The notes under the pieces are model-generated. The model was given only the letters and a program-made list of their open reading frames with translations. It did not search any database and had not been told where the DNA came from. Positions 45,388 through 54,491 of a DNA stretch of 64,000 bases are shown piece after piece. Origin of the DNA: Streptomyces sp. CA-210063 (GTDB lineage: Bacteria > Actinomycetota > Actinomycetes > Streptomycetales > Streptomycetaceae); contig NZ_CP102512.1 of assembly GCF_024612015.1 (NCBI RefSeq), positions 2,914,001 through 2,978,000 of the forward strand, given 5' to 3'. A program made the position numbers and the translations under genes. Positions within the stretch are counted from its first letter, which is position 1, and each line of letters starts with the position of its first letter.

Positions 45388-47775
45388 TCACGCCGCCCGG
45401 TACGCCTCCCCGAGCTTCGCCAGTGCCCGCGTGTAGCGGCCCGTGAGCAGCAGGTGGTCGGCCTCCGCGAAGGGCTTCGCGACCGCCTCCGTCATACGGA
45501 CGTCCTGGCCGACCTTCCACTGCACCAGCTGCCGCGCCTTGAGCACCGCGGCGTGCGCGCCCCGCTCCGGTGCCGCGCCCTTCGTCGTCAGGCCCCAGCC
45601 GTACGGGAACTGCGGGTCGTACGACGCGTCGCCGACGTTGATCGGCAGCTGTGCCTCCGACCTCGGCCAGGTGACCGGGAGCCGGCCGGTGAAGGGCCGC
45701 TTGCCGTAGAGGACGTCCGCGACGCCGTCGCCCTCGGAGCCGGGGAGCCAGGAGGCGACGAGCGCGTCCATGTCGCCGAGCCGGTCGCCGATGAGCTGGG
45801 GGCGCCCGGAGACGATCAGCACCGCGCACTTCATGGCGCCGCAGACCTTGTCCACGGCGGCCCTGTCGGCGGCGCTCAGCTCCAGGTCGTGGCCGTTGCC
45901 CACGTCGCCGAAGCCCTCGGCGTACGGGGTCTCGCCGACGACGACCACGCCCACGTCGTGCCCGGAGGTGGGGGCGGAGGCGTCCTGGGAGTACGTGACG
46001 CGGTTCCCGCCGACCTTTCGGATGCCCTCCAGGACGGTCGTGCCCTCGGTGATGTCACCGGACGAGCCCTGCCAGGTGATCGTCCAGCCGCCGGACTGGT
46101 TGCCGATGTCGTCGGCGTTCGAACCGGCCACGTACACCTTCTGGGACTTCCTCAGCGGCAGGACCCCGCCCTTGTTCTTCAGCAGCACCTGCGACTTCGC
46201 CACCGCCTCGCGGGCCGCCGCGCGGTGCTTCGCCGAGCCGATGCCGGGGATGCCGGCGGTGTCGGCGTACGGCTTCTCGAAGAGGCCCAGCTTGAACTTC
46301 TGGGTGAGGATGCGGGAGACGGCGTCGTCCACACGCCGCTCGCTGACGCGGCCCGCCTTCACCTCGGCGACGAGGGTCCGGTGGAAGTCGCCGTACGCGT
46401 ACGGGACCATGATCATGTCGAGGCCGGCGTTGACGGACGTACGGACGTCGGAGGCGTAGTCGCCGGGGATCTGGTCGATGGCCTGCCAGTCGCTGACGAC
46501 GAAGCCGTCGAAGCCCATACGGTCCTTGAGGACGCCGTTGATCATGTCGGCGCGGGCGTGCATCTTCACCGCGCCCTTGCCGTCGCCCAGGATGTCGAGG
46601 GACGAGAAGGACGGCATGACCGAGCCGACGCCCCGGTCCACGGCCTCCTGGTACGGCGAGAGGTGGACCGCCTCCAGTTCCTGGCGGGTGACCTCGGTGA
46701 TGCCCTGGTCGATCGTGTACGTGCCGGTCGTGGACGAGCCGTACTCGGTGCCGCCGTCGCCGACGAAGTGCTTGGCGGTGGCGAGGACCTTGTCGCCGCG
46801 GTCCAGGTCCCGTCCGTCGCGGGCGCCCTGGAGGCCCTGGATGACCGTCTCCATGGACTTCACGAGCGCCGGGTCCTCGCCGAACGACTCGTACGCGCGG
46901 CCCCAGCGGTCGTCGCGCGTCACGCACAGGCAGGGGGCGAAGTCCCACGGGATGCCGGTGGCCCGGGTCTCGGCCGCCGTCAACTCGCCCATTTCGTGGG
47001 CGACTTCGGGGTCACGGGTGGCGCCCAGGCCGATGTTGTGCGGGGTGATCGTGGCGCCGGCGAGGTTGTTGTGACCGTGGACCGCGTCCACCCCGTAGAT
47101 CAGCGGGATCTGCAACCGCGTGGACAGCGCGCGGAGCTGGAAGCCGTCGATCATCTCGGCCCAGGCCTCGGGTGTGTTCCGCGCGGGGGTCGAGCCGCCG
47201 CCGGAGAGGACCGAGCCGAGGCCGTACGCCGTGATGTCGTCGGGGGTGGCCAGGGCGCCGCGCTCGGCCTGGGTCATCTGGCCGGCCTTCTCCTCCGGGG
47301 TCATCCGGGAGAGGAGGTCCGCGACTCGCTTCCTCACCGGCAGTCCGGGGTTCAGATACGGCAGGCCGTGGGCGTCGATGACGACGGTCGGGGTGTCGGC
47401 GGGGGCCTCGGCGCCGGTGACGGTGAGTTCGACGGGGATCGTCTCCGCCGTCTCCGCGACGCCGTCGCGCAGGGTGCGTACGGCGATGGTGCGGGAGGTG
47501 CCGGAGGGGGTGCCCGCCGGGAAGGTCAGGGTGCCGTCGGTGGGGGTGTGGTCGGCGTCGGGGGTCGTCCGGTACGCCACGGTGACGGGTCTGTCGACCG
47601 TGCCGGTGACGGCGACGCGGACGTGGGCCGTGCCGCCCTCGGCCACGGGGTGTGCGGTGGCGTCCGTCGCCACCTTCGCGGGTGCGGCCGCCGTCGCCGT
47701 GGGGGCGAACGACAGCGGGATCAGGCCGGACAGCAGGGCGGCCGAGACGAGCATCGACGTTCTTCGGTTCCGCAT
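45388..47775 (-). CDS. Secreted glycoside hydrolase family 3 (beta-glucosidase type)
   Basis: 795 residues. The signal peptide is ~1-28 (SAALLSGLIPLSFAPTATAA). A Calx-beta-like immunoglobulin domain (~40-115, AYRTTPDADHTPTDGTLTFPAG) precedes the GH3 N-domain: IPLIYGVDAVHGHNN, FAPCLCVTRDDRWGRAYESFGEDP, KHFVGDGGTEYG and the nucleophile Asp in GFVVSDWQAID. The C-domain has GSSGDITEGTTVLEGI and VVVVGETPYAEGFGD. Hydrolyses beta-glucosides outside the cell. ATG 47775 follows GGAGGG. The Calx-beta domain is an unusual N-terminal addition. Confidence 0.92.
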   Translation of the reverse strand: MRNRRTSMLVSAALLSGLIPLSFAPTATAAAPAKVATDATAHPVAEGGTAHVRVAVTGTVDRPVTVAYRTTPDADHTPTDGTLTFPAGTPSGTSRTIAVRTLRDGVAETAETIPVELTVTGAEAPADTPTVVIDAHGLPYLNPGLPVRKRVADLLSRMTPEEKAGQMTQAERGALATPDDITAYGLGSVLSGGGSTPARNTPEAWAEMIDGFQLRALSTRLQIPLIYGVDAVHGHNNLAGATITPHNIGLGATRDPEVAHEMGELTAAETRATGIPWDFAPCLCVTRDDRWGRAYESFGEDPALVKSMETVIQGLQGARDGRDLDRGDKVLATAKHFVGDGGTEYGSSTTGTYTIDQGITEVTRQELEAVHLSPYQEAVDRGVGSVMPSFSSLDILGDGKGAVKMHARADMINGVLKDRMGFDGFVVSDWQAIDQIPGDYASDVRTSVNAGLDMIMVPYAYGDFHRTLVAEVKAGRVSERRVDDAVSRILTQKFKLGLFEKPYADTAGIPGIGSAKHRAAAREAVAKSQVLLKNKGGVLPLRKSQKVYVAGSNADDIGNQSGGWTITWQGSSGDITEGTTVLEGIRKVGGNRVTYSQDASAPTSGHDVGVVVVGETPYAEGFGDVGNGHDLELSAADRAAVDKVCGAMKCAVLIVSGRPQLIGDRLGDMDALVASWLPGSEGDGVADVLYGKRPFTGRLPVTWPRSEAQLPINVGDASYDPQFPYGWGLTTKGAAPERGAHAAVLKARQLVQWKVGQDVRMTEAVAKPFAEADHLLLTGRYTRALAKLGEAYRAA

Positions 47776-48134
47776 CGGGTTCCCTCCACGTGAAACTCCA
47801 GGACCAGTCGCCGCGCTGAACTCCCGTTTCACTCTGGTGACTTGAGGGAGTCAACTGTCGACTTGGGTGAGCGTCAAGACGGCTGTACAACCGTTCGGGA
47901 GGGGCGCGGGTCACGTGGGGGGACAGAGGGTGGGGGGTGCGTTGTCGGGTGCGGGTGGGTGGGGGCTGGTCGCGCCCACGCGGCGGAGCCGCACATCGAC
48001 ACAGCCCCGCGCCCCTTGACGGCATGGGTCGCGCCCGGAGTTTTCAGGGGCGCGGGGAACTGCGCGAGCAACCACGCCAAAGCCGCAGCCGCCGACGCTC
48101 CCCGCCGCCCGATCTCTCCCGCGCCCCCCGAGAA
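47776..48134. other. Intergenic region with two dispersed repeats
   Basis: About 360 bp between the GH3 start and the cimA end. It contains a minus-strand repeat of the long variant form (47953-48019, with GGCGGAGCCGC insert) and a plus-strand copy (48049-48105, GGGGCGCGGGGAACTGCGCG then AGCAACCACGCC). A stretch CTTGAGGGAGTCAACTGTCG at about 47842 belongs to the GH3 promoter side. No gene seen. Confidence 0.6.
47953..48105. repeat. Two dispersed repeats head to head (copies 6 and 7)
   Basis: The same head-to-head arrangement as at 33222-33337, but the minus-strand copy carries an inserted ACGCGGCGGAGCCGC palindrome. The arms meet through CCCCGCGCCCCTTGA and TCAGGGGCGCGGGG. Confidence 0.7.
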
Positions 48135-49739
48135 CTACTCCGCCGGCTCCACACCCGCCCGCAGCAGCCCATACGTGTACGCGTCCTCCAGCGCCTGCCA
48201 CGACGCGGCGATCACATTGTCGGCGACACCGACCGTGGACCACTCCCCCGTACCGTCGGACGTGGAGATCAGCACACGGGTCGTGGAATTCGTGCCGTGC
48301 TTGCCCTCCAGGATCCGGACCTTGTAGTCGACCAGCTCCAGCTTGGCGAGCTGGGGGTAGATCTTCTCCAGGGCGACGCGCAGGGCGCGGTCGAGCGCGT
48401 TGACCGGGCCGTTGCCCTCGGCCGTGGCGACGATGCGCTCGCTCTTGGCCCACAGCTTGACGGTGGCCTCGTTGGCGTGACTGCCGTCGGGGCGGTCCTC
48501 GACGATGGCCCGCCAGGACTCCGTGCGGAAGTAGCGCTGGGGCGTGCCCGCGACCTCGTCGCGCAGCAGGATCTCGAAGCTCGCGTCGGCGGCCTCGTAG
48601 GTGTAGCCCCTGAGCTCGCGTTCCTTGACCCGCTCGACGACCCGGCCGACCAGTTCGCGGTCGTCGCCGAGATCGACGCCCAGTTCCTTGCCCTTGAGCT
48701 CGATGGAGGCGCGGCCCGCCATGTCGGAGACCAGCATCCGCATGGTGTTGCCGACCTGCTCGGGGTCGATGTGCTGGTACAGGTCCGGGTCGACCTTGAT
48801 CGCGGAGGCGTGCAGGCCGGCCTTGTGCGCGAAGGCGGAGACACCGACGTACGGCTGGTGCGTGGAGGGCGTGAGGTTGACGACCTCGGCGATCGCGTGC
48901 GAGATCCTCGTCATTTCCCTCAGCGCGCCCTCGGGGAGGACCTTCTTGCCGTACTTCAGCTCCAGGGCGGCGACGACCGGGAAGAGGTTGGAGTTGCCGA
49001 CGCGCTCGCCGTATCCGTTGGCGGTGCACTGGACGTGGGTCGCGCCGGCGTCGACGGCGGCCAGGGTGTTGGCGACCGCGCAGCCGGTGTCGTCCTGGGC
49101 GTGGATGCCGAGGCGGGCGCCGGTGTCGGCGAGGACGGTGGCGACGACGGCCTGGACCTGGGCGGGGAGCATGCCGCCGTTGGTGTCGCAGAGGATCACG
49201 ACGTCGGCGCCGGCCTCGGCGGCGGCACGGACGACGGCCTTGGCGTACTCGGGGTTGGCGCGGTAGCCGTCGAAGAAGTGCTCGCAGTCGACGAAGACCC
49301 GGCGGCCCTGTGCGCGGAGGTGGGAGACGGTGTCGCGGACCATCTCCAGGTTCTCGTCGAGGGTGGTGCGCAGCGCCAGTTCCACATGGCGGTCGTGGGA
49401 CTTGGCGACGAGGGTGATGACCGGGGCGCCCGAGTCGAGGAGGGCCTTGACCTGCGGGTCCTCGCTCGCCTTGCCGCCCGCGCGGCGGGTGGCGCCGAAG
49501 GCGACCAGCTGGGCGTGCTTGAAGTCGATCTCTTTTCGCGCGCGGGCGAAGAACTCGGTGTCCCTCGGGTTGGCGCCGGGCCAGCCGCCCTCGATGAAGC
49601 CGACGCCGAAGTCGTCCAGGTGCCGTGCGATGGCCAGCTTGTCCGCGACCGTGAGGTTGATGCCCTCACGCTGGGCGCCGTCGCGCAGGGTGGTGTCGAA
49701 GACGTGGAACGAGTCGTCGAGCTCGCTGGTTTCCGTCAT
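48135..49739 (-). CDS. cimA: (R)-citramalate synthase
   Basis: 534 residues of the LeuA/CimA aldolase-type family. Catalytic block FDTTLRDGAQREGINLT; metal-binding GIHAQDDTGCAVANTLAAV and VQCTANGYGERVGN; the C-terminal LeuA dimer/regulatory domain starts near ~365. The GAQREG signature and length indicate the type-2 synthase group making citramalate from pyruvate and acetyl-CoA for isoleucine synthesis, rather than leucine LeuA. ATG 49739. The ~230-nt leader carries a short Ile-containing peptide and an intrinsic terminator, suggesting attenuation. Confidence 0.9.
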   Translation of the reverse strand: MTETSELDDSFHVFDTTLRDGAQREGINLTVADKLAIARHLDDFGVGFIEGGWPGANPRDTEFFARARKEIDFKHAQLVAFGATRRAGGKASEDPQVKALLDSGAPVITLVAKSHDRHVELALRTTLDENLEMVRDTVSHLRAQGRRVFVDCEHFFDGYRANPEYAKAVVRAAAEAGADVVILCDTNGGMLPAQVQAVVATVLADTGARLGIHAQDDTGCAVANTLAAVDAGATHVQCTANGYGERVGNSNLFPVVAALELKYGKKVLPEGALREMTRISHAIAEVVNLTPSTHQPYVGVSAFAHKAGLHASAIKVDPDLYQHIDPEQVGNTMRMLVSDMAGRASIELKGKELGVDLGDDRELVGRVVERVKERELRGYTYEAADASFEILLRDEVAGTPQRYFRTESWRAIVEDRPDGSHANEATVKLWAKSERIVATAEGNGPVNALDRALRVALEKIYPQLAKLELVDYKVRILEGKHGTNSTTRVLISTSDGTGEWSTVGVADNVIAASWQALEDAYTYGLLRAGVEPAE

Positions 49740-49849
49740 GGTCTCAAGGCTCCTGTGTTGGATCTCGGTCTGTACCGGAATGACCGGCTCCACCGTCCTC
49801 CAATGATCCCTCGCGCTGCGCTCCCGGCTGTAGGTGGGCCAGAAATGCG

Positions 49850-49875
49850 AAAAACCCCTCGCGGGTGCGAGAGGT
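49850..49875 (-). terminator. Intrinsic terminator in the cimA leader (attenuator)
   Basis: In the minus-strand RNA, ACCUCUCGC pairs with GCGAGGGGU around an ACCC loop (9 bp, one U-G), immediately followed by UUUUU. It lies ~110 nt before the cimA ATG and ~55 nt after the leader peptide stop, so it would end transcription before cimA. Confidence 0.75.
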
Positions 49876-49929
49876 CTGCGCGCGGGTCGAGAACGACGGT
49901 GTCCGCCCGTACCTGGTCGTACGTGGCGG

Positions 49930-49965
49930 TCACTGCGGACCGGCGCGCCTGCTGCCAATAATCAT
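49930..49965 (-). CDS. cimA leader peptide MIIGSRRAGPQ
   Basis: Eleven codons starting ATG ATT ATT GGC and ending TGA, on the minus strand upstream of cimA. Tandem ATT codons are rare in this genome, where ATC dominates, so ribosome stalling here would report isoleucine-tRNA supply. No strong ribosome site is visible (GTTCGCC before ATG). An inverted repeat GGTC/GACC overlaps its stop codon. It is a candidate because of its position, codon content and the terminator that follows; coding is not proven. Confidence 0.55.
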   Translation of the reverse strand: MIIGSRRAGPQ

Positions 49966-50046
49966 GGCGAACGAGAGCACGGGGGCAGTCTGGCACAGAC
50001 CGTCCCCGTGCTCACCGTCCGTCTCAGGATGCGAACAGCGCGCTGA

Positions 50047-50385
50047 TCACCCCACGGTCACCGTAGGTGTCGTACGAAAGCGTCCGATCGACGGGGCGCT
50101 GCCGCCCGCGACCCGCTCCAGCTTCCCGGTGCGCAGGTCACGGACGAAGATCCCGCCCGGATCGCCCGGCACCAGGTCGGTGGCGTCCGAGGAGAAGGCC
50201 GCGTACCGGCCGTCGCGGCTGATCACCACGTCCCCGGAGGCACCGTTGCCCGCCTTCCCCTCGGGCGTGACGCTGATCGGTTCGGTGCGCGGGGCGGCGG
50301 GTGCGGCGTTCGCCGAGAGCCCGGTCAGGGCCACCGTGGCGGCGACCACGGCGGCGGTGAGTGCGGTGCGTGTGGTGACGTACAA
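50047..50385 (-). CDS. Truncated secreted beta-propeller (TolB/PD40-like) protein
   Basis: 112 residues. The signal peptide is ~1-27 (TALTAAVVAATVALTGLSANA). One and a half PD40-type blades follow (VVISRDGRYAAFSSDATDLVPG, GIFVRDLRTGKLERV), then a short unrelated end. TTG 50385 follows GGGGGAAC. Lying 36 bp downstream of a full-length paralogue, it looks like a truncated copy; a complete propeller would need several more blades. Confidence 0.65.
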   Translation of the reverse strand: MYVTTRTALTAAVVAATVALTGLSANAAPAAPRTEPISVTPEGKAGNGASGDVVISRDGRYAAFSSDATDLVPGDPGGIFVRDLRTGKLERVAGGSAPSIGRFRTTPTVTVG

Positions 50386-50420
50386 GTCCGTTCCCCCTGT
50401 AGTGCTGTCTGTCGGTCCGG

Positions 50421-51602
50421 TCAGTGACCGCGGTGGAGGAACACGTCCGCGACCCCGTTGGTGTCGTCCGGGACCAGGTCGTCAGCCGTGGAGGTGAACA
50501 CCACGGCGCGGCCGTGACGGGCGACCGCGCCCGGGAGCGCGGTACCGGCCGTGGTCACGGGCCGGTGCGCGCCGGTGCGCAGGTCGAGGAGGGTCAGTGC
50601 GCCGTCCTGGCTCAGCAGGGCGTGCCGGCCGGTGGCGTCTCCGGCGACCGCCGTGCTGCCCTCGGGCCCGACCGGCTCGGCGCGCCCGGTGCGCAGGTCG
50701 TGGACGTACGGCTGAGGCGTGCCCGGGGTGGGTGACGTGGCCGGGGTCGTGGTGAAGAGGACGCGGCGGCCGTCGTCGGTCAGCTGGGCGAGGACGGACC
50801 GGGCCTCGGGGTCGGTGTCCACGCGGTGGGTGGTGCCCGTCCGCCGGTCCTTGACGTGGACGCGGCCGAGGGCGCCCGAGGCCGATCCGGTGAGCACGAT
50901 GACGTCGTAGGCGACGGCATTGCCGTCGGCGCTCAGCCGGACGTTGTCGATCATGCCCTCGGGCGGCAGCGCCGTGATCTGCTCGTCGGTGCCGGTGGCC
51001 AGGTCGCGGACGTACAGGACGCGGGAGTCCTGGTTGCCGTTGCGGTTGCCGATCACATACGCGACATGGCGGCCGTCGGCGCTGATCGCGCGCACGGTGC
51101 CCAGTTCGTAGCGTGCGTCGTCCGGCACCTGCGCGGGCCACAGTTGCTGTGTCTCGCCGGTGACGCGGTCGTACACGTACGGGTGCGGGAAGCGGTTGCC
51201 GTTGTTGTAGGCGATCCGGCGGCCGTCGCCGCTGATCACCGCGGACCCGGTGTACTGCATGTCCTCCGGCACCTGGCTCAGTGCGCCGGTGCGGAGGTTC
51301 TTGACGTAGACGCGGCGGTTGTCGCCGCCGGCGGGATCGGCCGAGGTGAAGACCGCGTACCGGCCGTCGGCGCTGATCCCGGCGCCGGTGGAGGCGGCGG
51401 GCAGTTGGCTGCCGTCGGCGGCGGTGCTGACGCGTTCGACACGGGATGCGTGTGGAGCGTTCGGTGCGTGCGGCGATGCCGCGGTGGCGCTCGGGACGGC
51501 GGCTGCGGTGAGCGCGAGCAGCAGCGCCGGACCTAAGGAGCCTATCGAGGCAGAGCCCCAGGAGACTCCGAGGTGCTTGGACACATGCGCGGCTCTGGAC
51601 AC
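50421..51602 (-). CDS. Secreted TolB-like beta-propeller protein
   Basis: 393 residues. A signal peptide near 18-42 (LGPALLLALTAAAVPSATA) is followed by six or seven PD40/WD-type blades (GISADGRYAVFTSADPAGG, VISGDGRRIAYNNGNR, AISADGRHVAYVIGNR, RLSADGNAVAYDVIV, QLTDDGRRVLFTTTP). The C-terminal DLVPDDTNGVADVFLH motif is common in streptomycete exported propellers. The role is probably protein or ligand binding; no catalytic residues seen. GTG 51602 has GGGGGGAACC upstream. Confidence 0.8.
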   Translation of the reverse strand: MSRAAHVSKHLGVSWGSASIGSLGPALLLALTAAAVPSATAASPHAPNAPHASRVERVSTAADGSQLPAASTGAGISADGRYAVFTSADPAGGDNRRVYVKNLRTGALSQVPEDMQYTGSAVISGDGRRIAYNNGNRFPHPYVYDRVTGETQQLWPAQVPDDARYELGTVRAISADGRHVAYVIGNRNGNQDSRVLYVRDLATGTDEQITALPPEGMIDNVRLSADGNAVAYDVIVLTGSASGALGRVHVKDRRTGTTHRVDTDPEARSVLAQLTDDGRRVLFTTTPATSPTPGTPQPYVHDLRTGRAEPVGPEGSTAVAGDATGRHALLSQDGALTLLDLRTGAHRPVTTAGTALPGAVARHGRAVVFTSTADDLVPDDTNGVADVFLHRGH

Positions 51603-51882
51603 GGTTCCCCCCGAAACCTTGTCGTCCCCCGGCCCTTCGCCGAGGGCTCATCGGGATACAAGCGCACCAAGCACCCCGGGTCAATGCGCTCGTTTACGTA
51701 CAACCCGGGCGGCTTCTCGGGTGTCCGCGAGCGTAGAAGAGGGGTTTTCGCCCCCGCCGCCCCTACCCGTCCCATCCCCAGGGGCTGCCGCCCCTTCGAC
51801 CCCGCCACCCGGGGCTGCCGCCCCGGACCCCGCCTTCTTCAGCGCCGTAGGGGAATTGGGGAGGCTTTCGGCTGCGCGTTCG

Positions 51883-51930
51883 TCGTGGCTTGTCGCGCGG
51901 TTCCCCGCGCCCCTTGCGGGGCGCGGGGGC
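51883..51930 (-). repeat. Dispersed Streptomyces intergenic repeat, copy 8
   Basis: In the minus strand reads GGGGCGCGGGGAACCGCGCG ACAAGCCACGACGAA, adjacent to the ilvE stop. A short inverted GGGGCGCGG on the plus strand follows. Confidence 0.7.
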
Positions 51931-51941
51931 GACGGTGGGCT

Positions 51942-53030
51942 TCAGGCCAGCTCGTGCATCCAGCCGTGCTTGTCCTCCAGCGTGCCGCGCTGGATGTTCA
52001 GCAGGGCCTCGCGGAGCTTGAGGGTGACGGGGCCGGGCTCGCCGCCGGACTGCTGCCAGGCGGCGCCGGTGCGCTTGACCGTGCCGACGGGGGTGATGAC
52101 GGCGGCGGTGCCACAGGCGAAGACCTCGGTGAGGGCGCCGCTCTCGGAGTCGGCCTGCCACTGGTCGATGGAGATTCGGCCCTCCTCGGCGGTGTAGCCG
52201 AGGTCGGCGGCGACCGTCAGCAGGGAGTCGCGGGTGACGCCCTCCAGGATCGAGCCGGTGAGGGTGGGGGTGACGATGCGGTCGCCGTACACGAAGTACA
52301 GGTTCATGCCGCCGAGTTCCTCGACCCACCTGCGCTCGACCGCGTCGAGGTAGCAGACCTGGGCGCAGCCCTCGGCCGCCGCCTCGGCCTGGGCGAGCAG
52401 GGACGCCGCGTAGTTGCCGCCGGTCTTGGCGTCGCCCATGCCGCCGGGGACGGCACGGACGTGCTCCTCGGAGACCCAGATGGAGACGGGCTTCACGCCG
52501 CCGGGGAAGTAGGCGCCGGCCGGGGAGGCGATGACCAGGAAGAGGTACTCGTTGGCCGGCTTGACGCCCAGGCCGACCTCGGTGGCGATCATGAACGGGC
52601 GCAGGTAGAGGGACTCCTCGCCGCCGTGCGCGGGCACCCACGCCCTGTCCTGCTGGACCAGGACGTCGCACGCCTCGATGAAGGTCTCCACCGGCAGCTC
52701 GGGCATGGCCAGACGCCTGGCGGACCGCTGGAAACGCTTGGCGTTCATCTCCGGGCGGAAGGTGGCGACGGAACCGTCGGGCCGCCGGTACGCCTTCAGC
52801 CCCTCGAAGATCTCCTGCGCGTAGTGCAGGGTCATGTTCGCGGGGTCGAGGGAGAGCGGGCCGTACGGCACGAGCTGACCGTCGTGCCAGCCGCGGCCCT
52901 CGGTCCACTTGATCGTCACCATATGGTCGGTGAAGTGGCGGCCGAAGCCGGGGTTGGCCAGGACCGCCTCGCGCTCCGCGTCGGAGAGCGGGTGGGCGGA
53001 CGGCTTCAGCTCGATCGTGGGCGTCGTCAT
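51942..53030 (-). CDS. ilvE: Branched-chain amino acid aminotransferase
   Basis: 362-residue class IV PLP enzyme, last step of Ile/Leu/Val synthesis and first of their breakdown. The PLP Lys lies in [38 protein letters not shown] and [11 protein letters not shown] are type-2 BCAT signatures, and [13 protein letters not shown] binds the PLP phosphate. ATG 53030. It is preceded by a small gap to leuB on the same strand, but a hairpin at 53247-53280 separates them, so they may not share a transcript. Confidence 0.95.
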   Translation of the reverse strand: MTTPTIELKPSAHPLSDAEREAVLANPGFGRHFTDHMVTIKWTEGRGWHDGQLVPYGPLSLDPANMTLHYAQEIFEGLKAYRRPDGSVATFRPEMNAKRFQRSARRLAMPELPVETFIEACDVLVQQDRAWVPAHGGEESLYLRPFMIATEVGLGVKPANEYLFLVIASPAGAYFPGGVKPVSIWVSEEHVRAVPGGMGDAKTGGNYAASLLAQAEAAAEGCAQVCYLDAVERRWVEELGGMNLYFVYGDRIVTPTLTGSILEGVTRDSLLTVAADLGYTAEEGRISIDQWQADSESGALTEVFACGTAAVITPVGTVKRTGAAWQQSGGEPGPVTLKLREALLNIQRGTLEDKHGWMHELA

Positions 53031-53246
53031 GAGTGGTTGTCCTTCACCGGTTGTGTGTGACGGGCCGCGCTCACATCCGTACGGCCAGTGGCCAGTGTTG
53101 GGACGTCCGAGCATTCCCTCAATCCCGCGGCACCTCGTTCGATTATCGCCCGCGGTGGGGCGTGGCCGAAACGTGGATGACCGTGGACGAAAACGGAGGT
53201 GATGTGCGACCCAGGGGATGATGGTGACACCCGGCGGGGACATGCG

Positions 53247-53280
53247 GAAGCCGCCGGGTGCTGATGCCCCCGGCGGCTTC
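53247..53280 (-). terminator. Hairpin downstream of leuB
   Basis: GAAGCCGCCGGG (53247-53258), 10-base loop, CCCGGCGGCTTC (53269-53280). Perfect 12-bp stem 24 bp after the leuB stop. Confidence 0.7.
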
Positions 53281-53304
53281 GAAAGGTTTCGAGTGGCGGC
53301 GGGG

Positions 53305-54348
53305 TCAGCCGGCTACTCGTACGGCGAGGGCGTCGCCGATCTCGTCCGTCGTACGGGCGGGCTTGCCGACGCGCTCCGCGAGGTCGGCGGAGACGGCCTC
53401 CTCGATCGCTGCGGCCTCGGCCTCGAAGCCGCGGTGGCGCAGGAGCAGGGCGACGGACAGGACCGTGGCGGAGGGGTCCGCCTTGCCCTGGCCGGCGATG
53501 TCCGGGGCCGAGCCGTGCACGGGCTCGAACATCGAGGGGAACTCGCCGGACGGGTTGATGTTCCCGCTGGCGGCGACGCCGATGCCGCCGGAGACGGCCG
53601 CGGCGAGGTCGGTGATGATGTCGCCGAAGAGGTTGTCGGTGACGATCACGTCGAAGCGGGCCGGGTCGGTGACGAGGTAGATCGTCGCCGCGTCGACATG
53701 GATGTAGTCGGTGGTGACGTCGGGGAACTCCTCGGCCACCTGGTTGAAGATGTTCGTCCACAGGTGACCGGCGAAGGCCAGCACGTTGTTCTTGTGGACG
53801 AGGGTGAGCTTCTTGCGCGGGCGGGCCTGGGCGCGGGCGAACGCGTCACGGACCACGCGCTCGACACCGAAGGCCGTGTTCACGGAGACCTCGGTGGCGA
53901 CCTCGTGCGGGGTGCCCTTGCGGATCGTGCCGCCGTTGCCCGTGTACGGGCCCTCGGTGCCCTCGCGGACCACGATGAAGTCGATCTCGGGCTGGCCCTT
54001 GAGGGGGGTCTCGACGCCCGGCAGCAGCTTGCTCGGCCTCAGGTTGACGTGGTGGTCGAAGAGGAAGCGGAGCTTCAGCAGGAAGCCGCGCTCCAGGACC
54101 CCGGAGGGGACGCTCGGGTCGCCGATCGCGCCGAGCAGGATCGCGTCGTGCTGCTTGAGCGCGGCCACGTCGGCGTCGGTGAGGGTCTCACCGGTGGCGT
54201 GATAGCGCTTCGCGCCGAAGTCGTACTCCTTGGTCTCCAGCTTCACATCCTGCGGAAGGACGGCGGAGAGGACCTTGAGCCCCTGGGCCACGACTTCCTG
54301 ACCGATGCCGTCACCGGGGATCACTGCGAGATTGAGGCTGCGAGACAT
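53305..54348 (-). CDS. leuB: 3-isopropylmalate dehydrogenase
   Basis: 347 residues, the short actinobacterial LeuB type. It oxidises and decarboxylates 3-isopropylmalate with NAD+. [11 protein letters not shown] at the start, [27 protein letters not shown] (catalytic Lys in VHKNN), [17 protein letters not shown] (metal-binding Asp) and [20 protein letters not shown] are intact. ATG 54348 follows AAGGAG. It complements leuC/leuD elsewhere in the window. Confidence 0.95.
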   Translation of the reverse strand: MSRSLNLAVIPGDGIGQEVVAQGLKVLSAVLPQDVKLETKEYDFGAKRYHATGETLTDADVAALKQHDAILLGAIGDPSVPSGVLERGFLLKLRFLFDHHVNLRPSKLLPGVETPLKGQPEIDFIVVREGTEGPYTGNGGTIRKGTPHEVATEVSVNTAFGVERVVRDAFARAQARPRKKLTLVHKNNVLAFAGHLWTNIFNQVAEEFPDVTTDYIHVDAATIYLVTDPARFDVIVTDNLFGDIITDLAAAVSGGIGVAASGNINPSGEFPSMFEPVHGSAPDIAGQGKADPSATVLSVALLLRHRGFEAEAAAIEEAVSADLAERVGKPARTTDEIGDALAVRVAG

Positions 54349-54491
54349 GACGGCACCGTACTCCTTGTCCCACGGGATGACATGGGGTGTCCGCGATACG
54401 GACGCGGCAATCGGGTGACAGCGCCCACACGTCGCCATGCGTTCACCCGTATGTAGGGCGGGTGTTGGCATTCGCTGGGAAGTTCAACAGC

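Noticed and set aside
53031..53304. Attenuator upstream of ilvE similar to that of cimA
   Set aside because: The only strong hairpin (53247-53280) lacks a U tract and sits right after leuB; no branched-chain leader peptide was seen.
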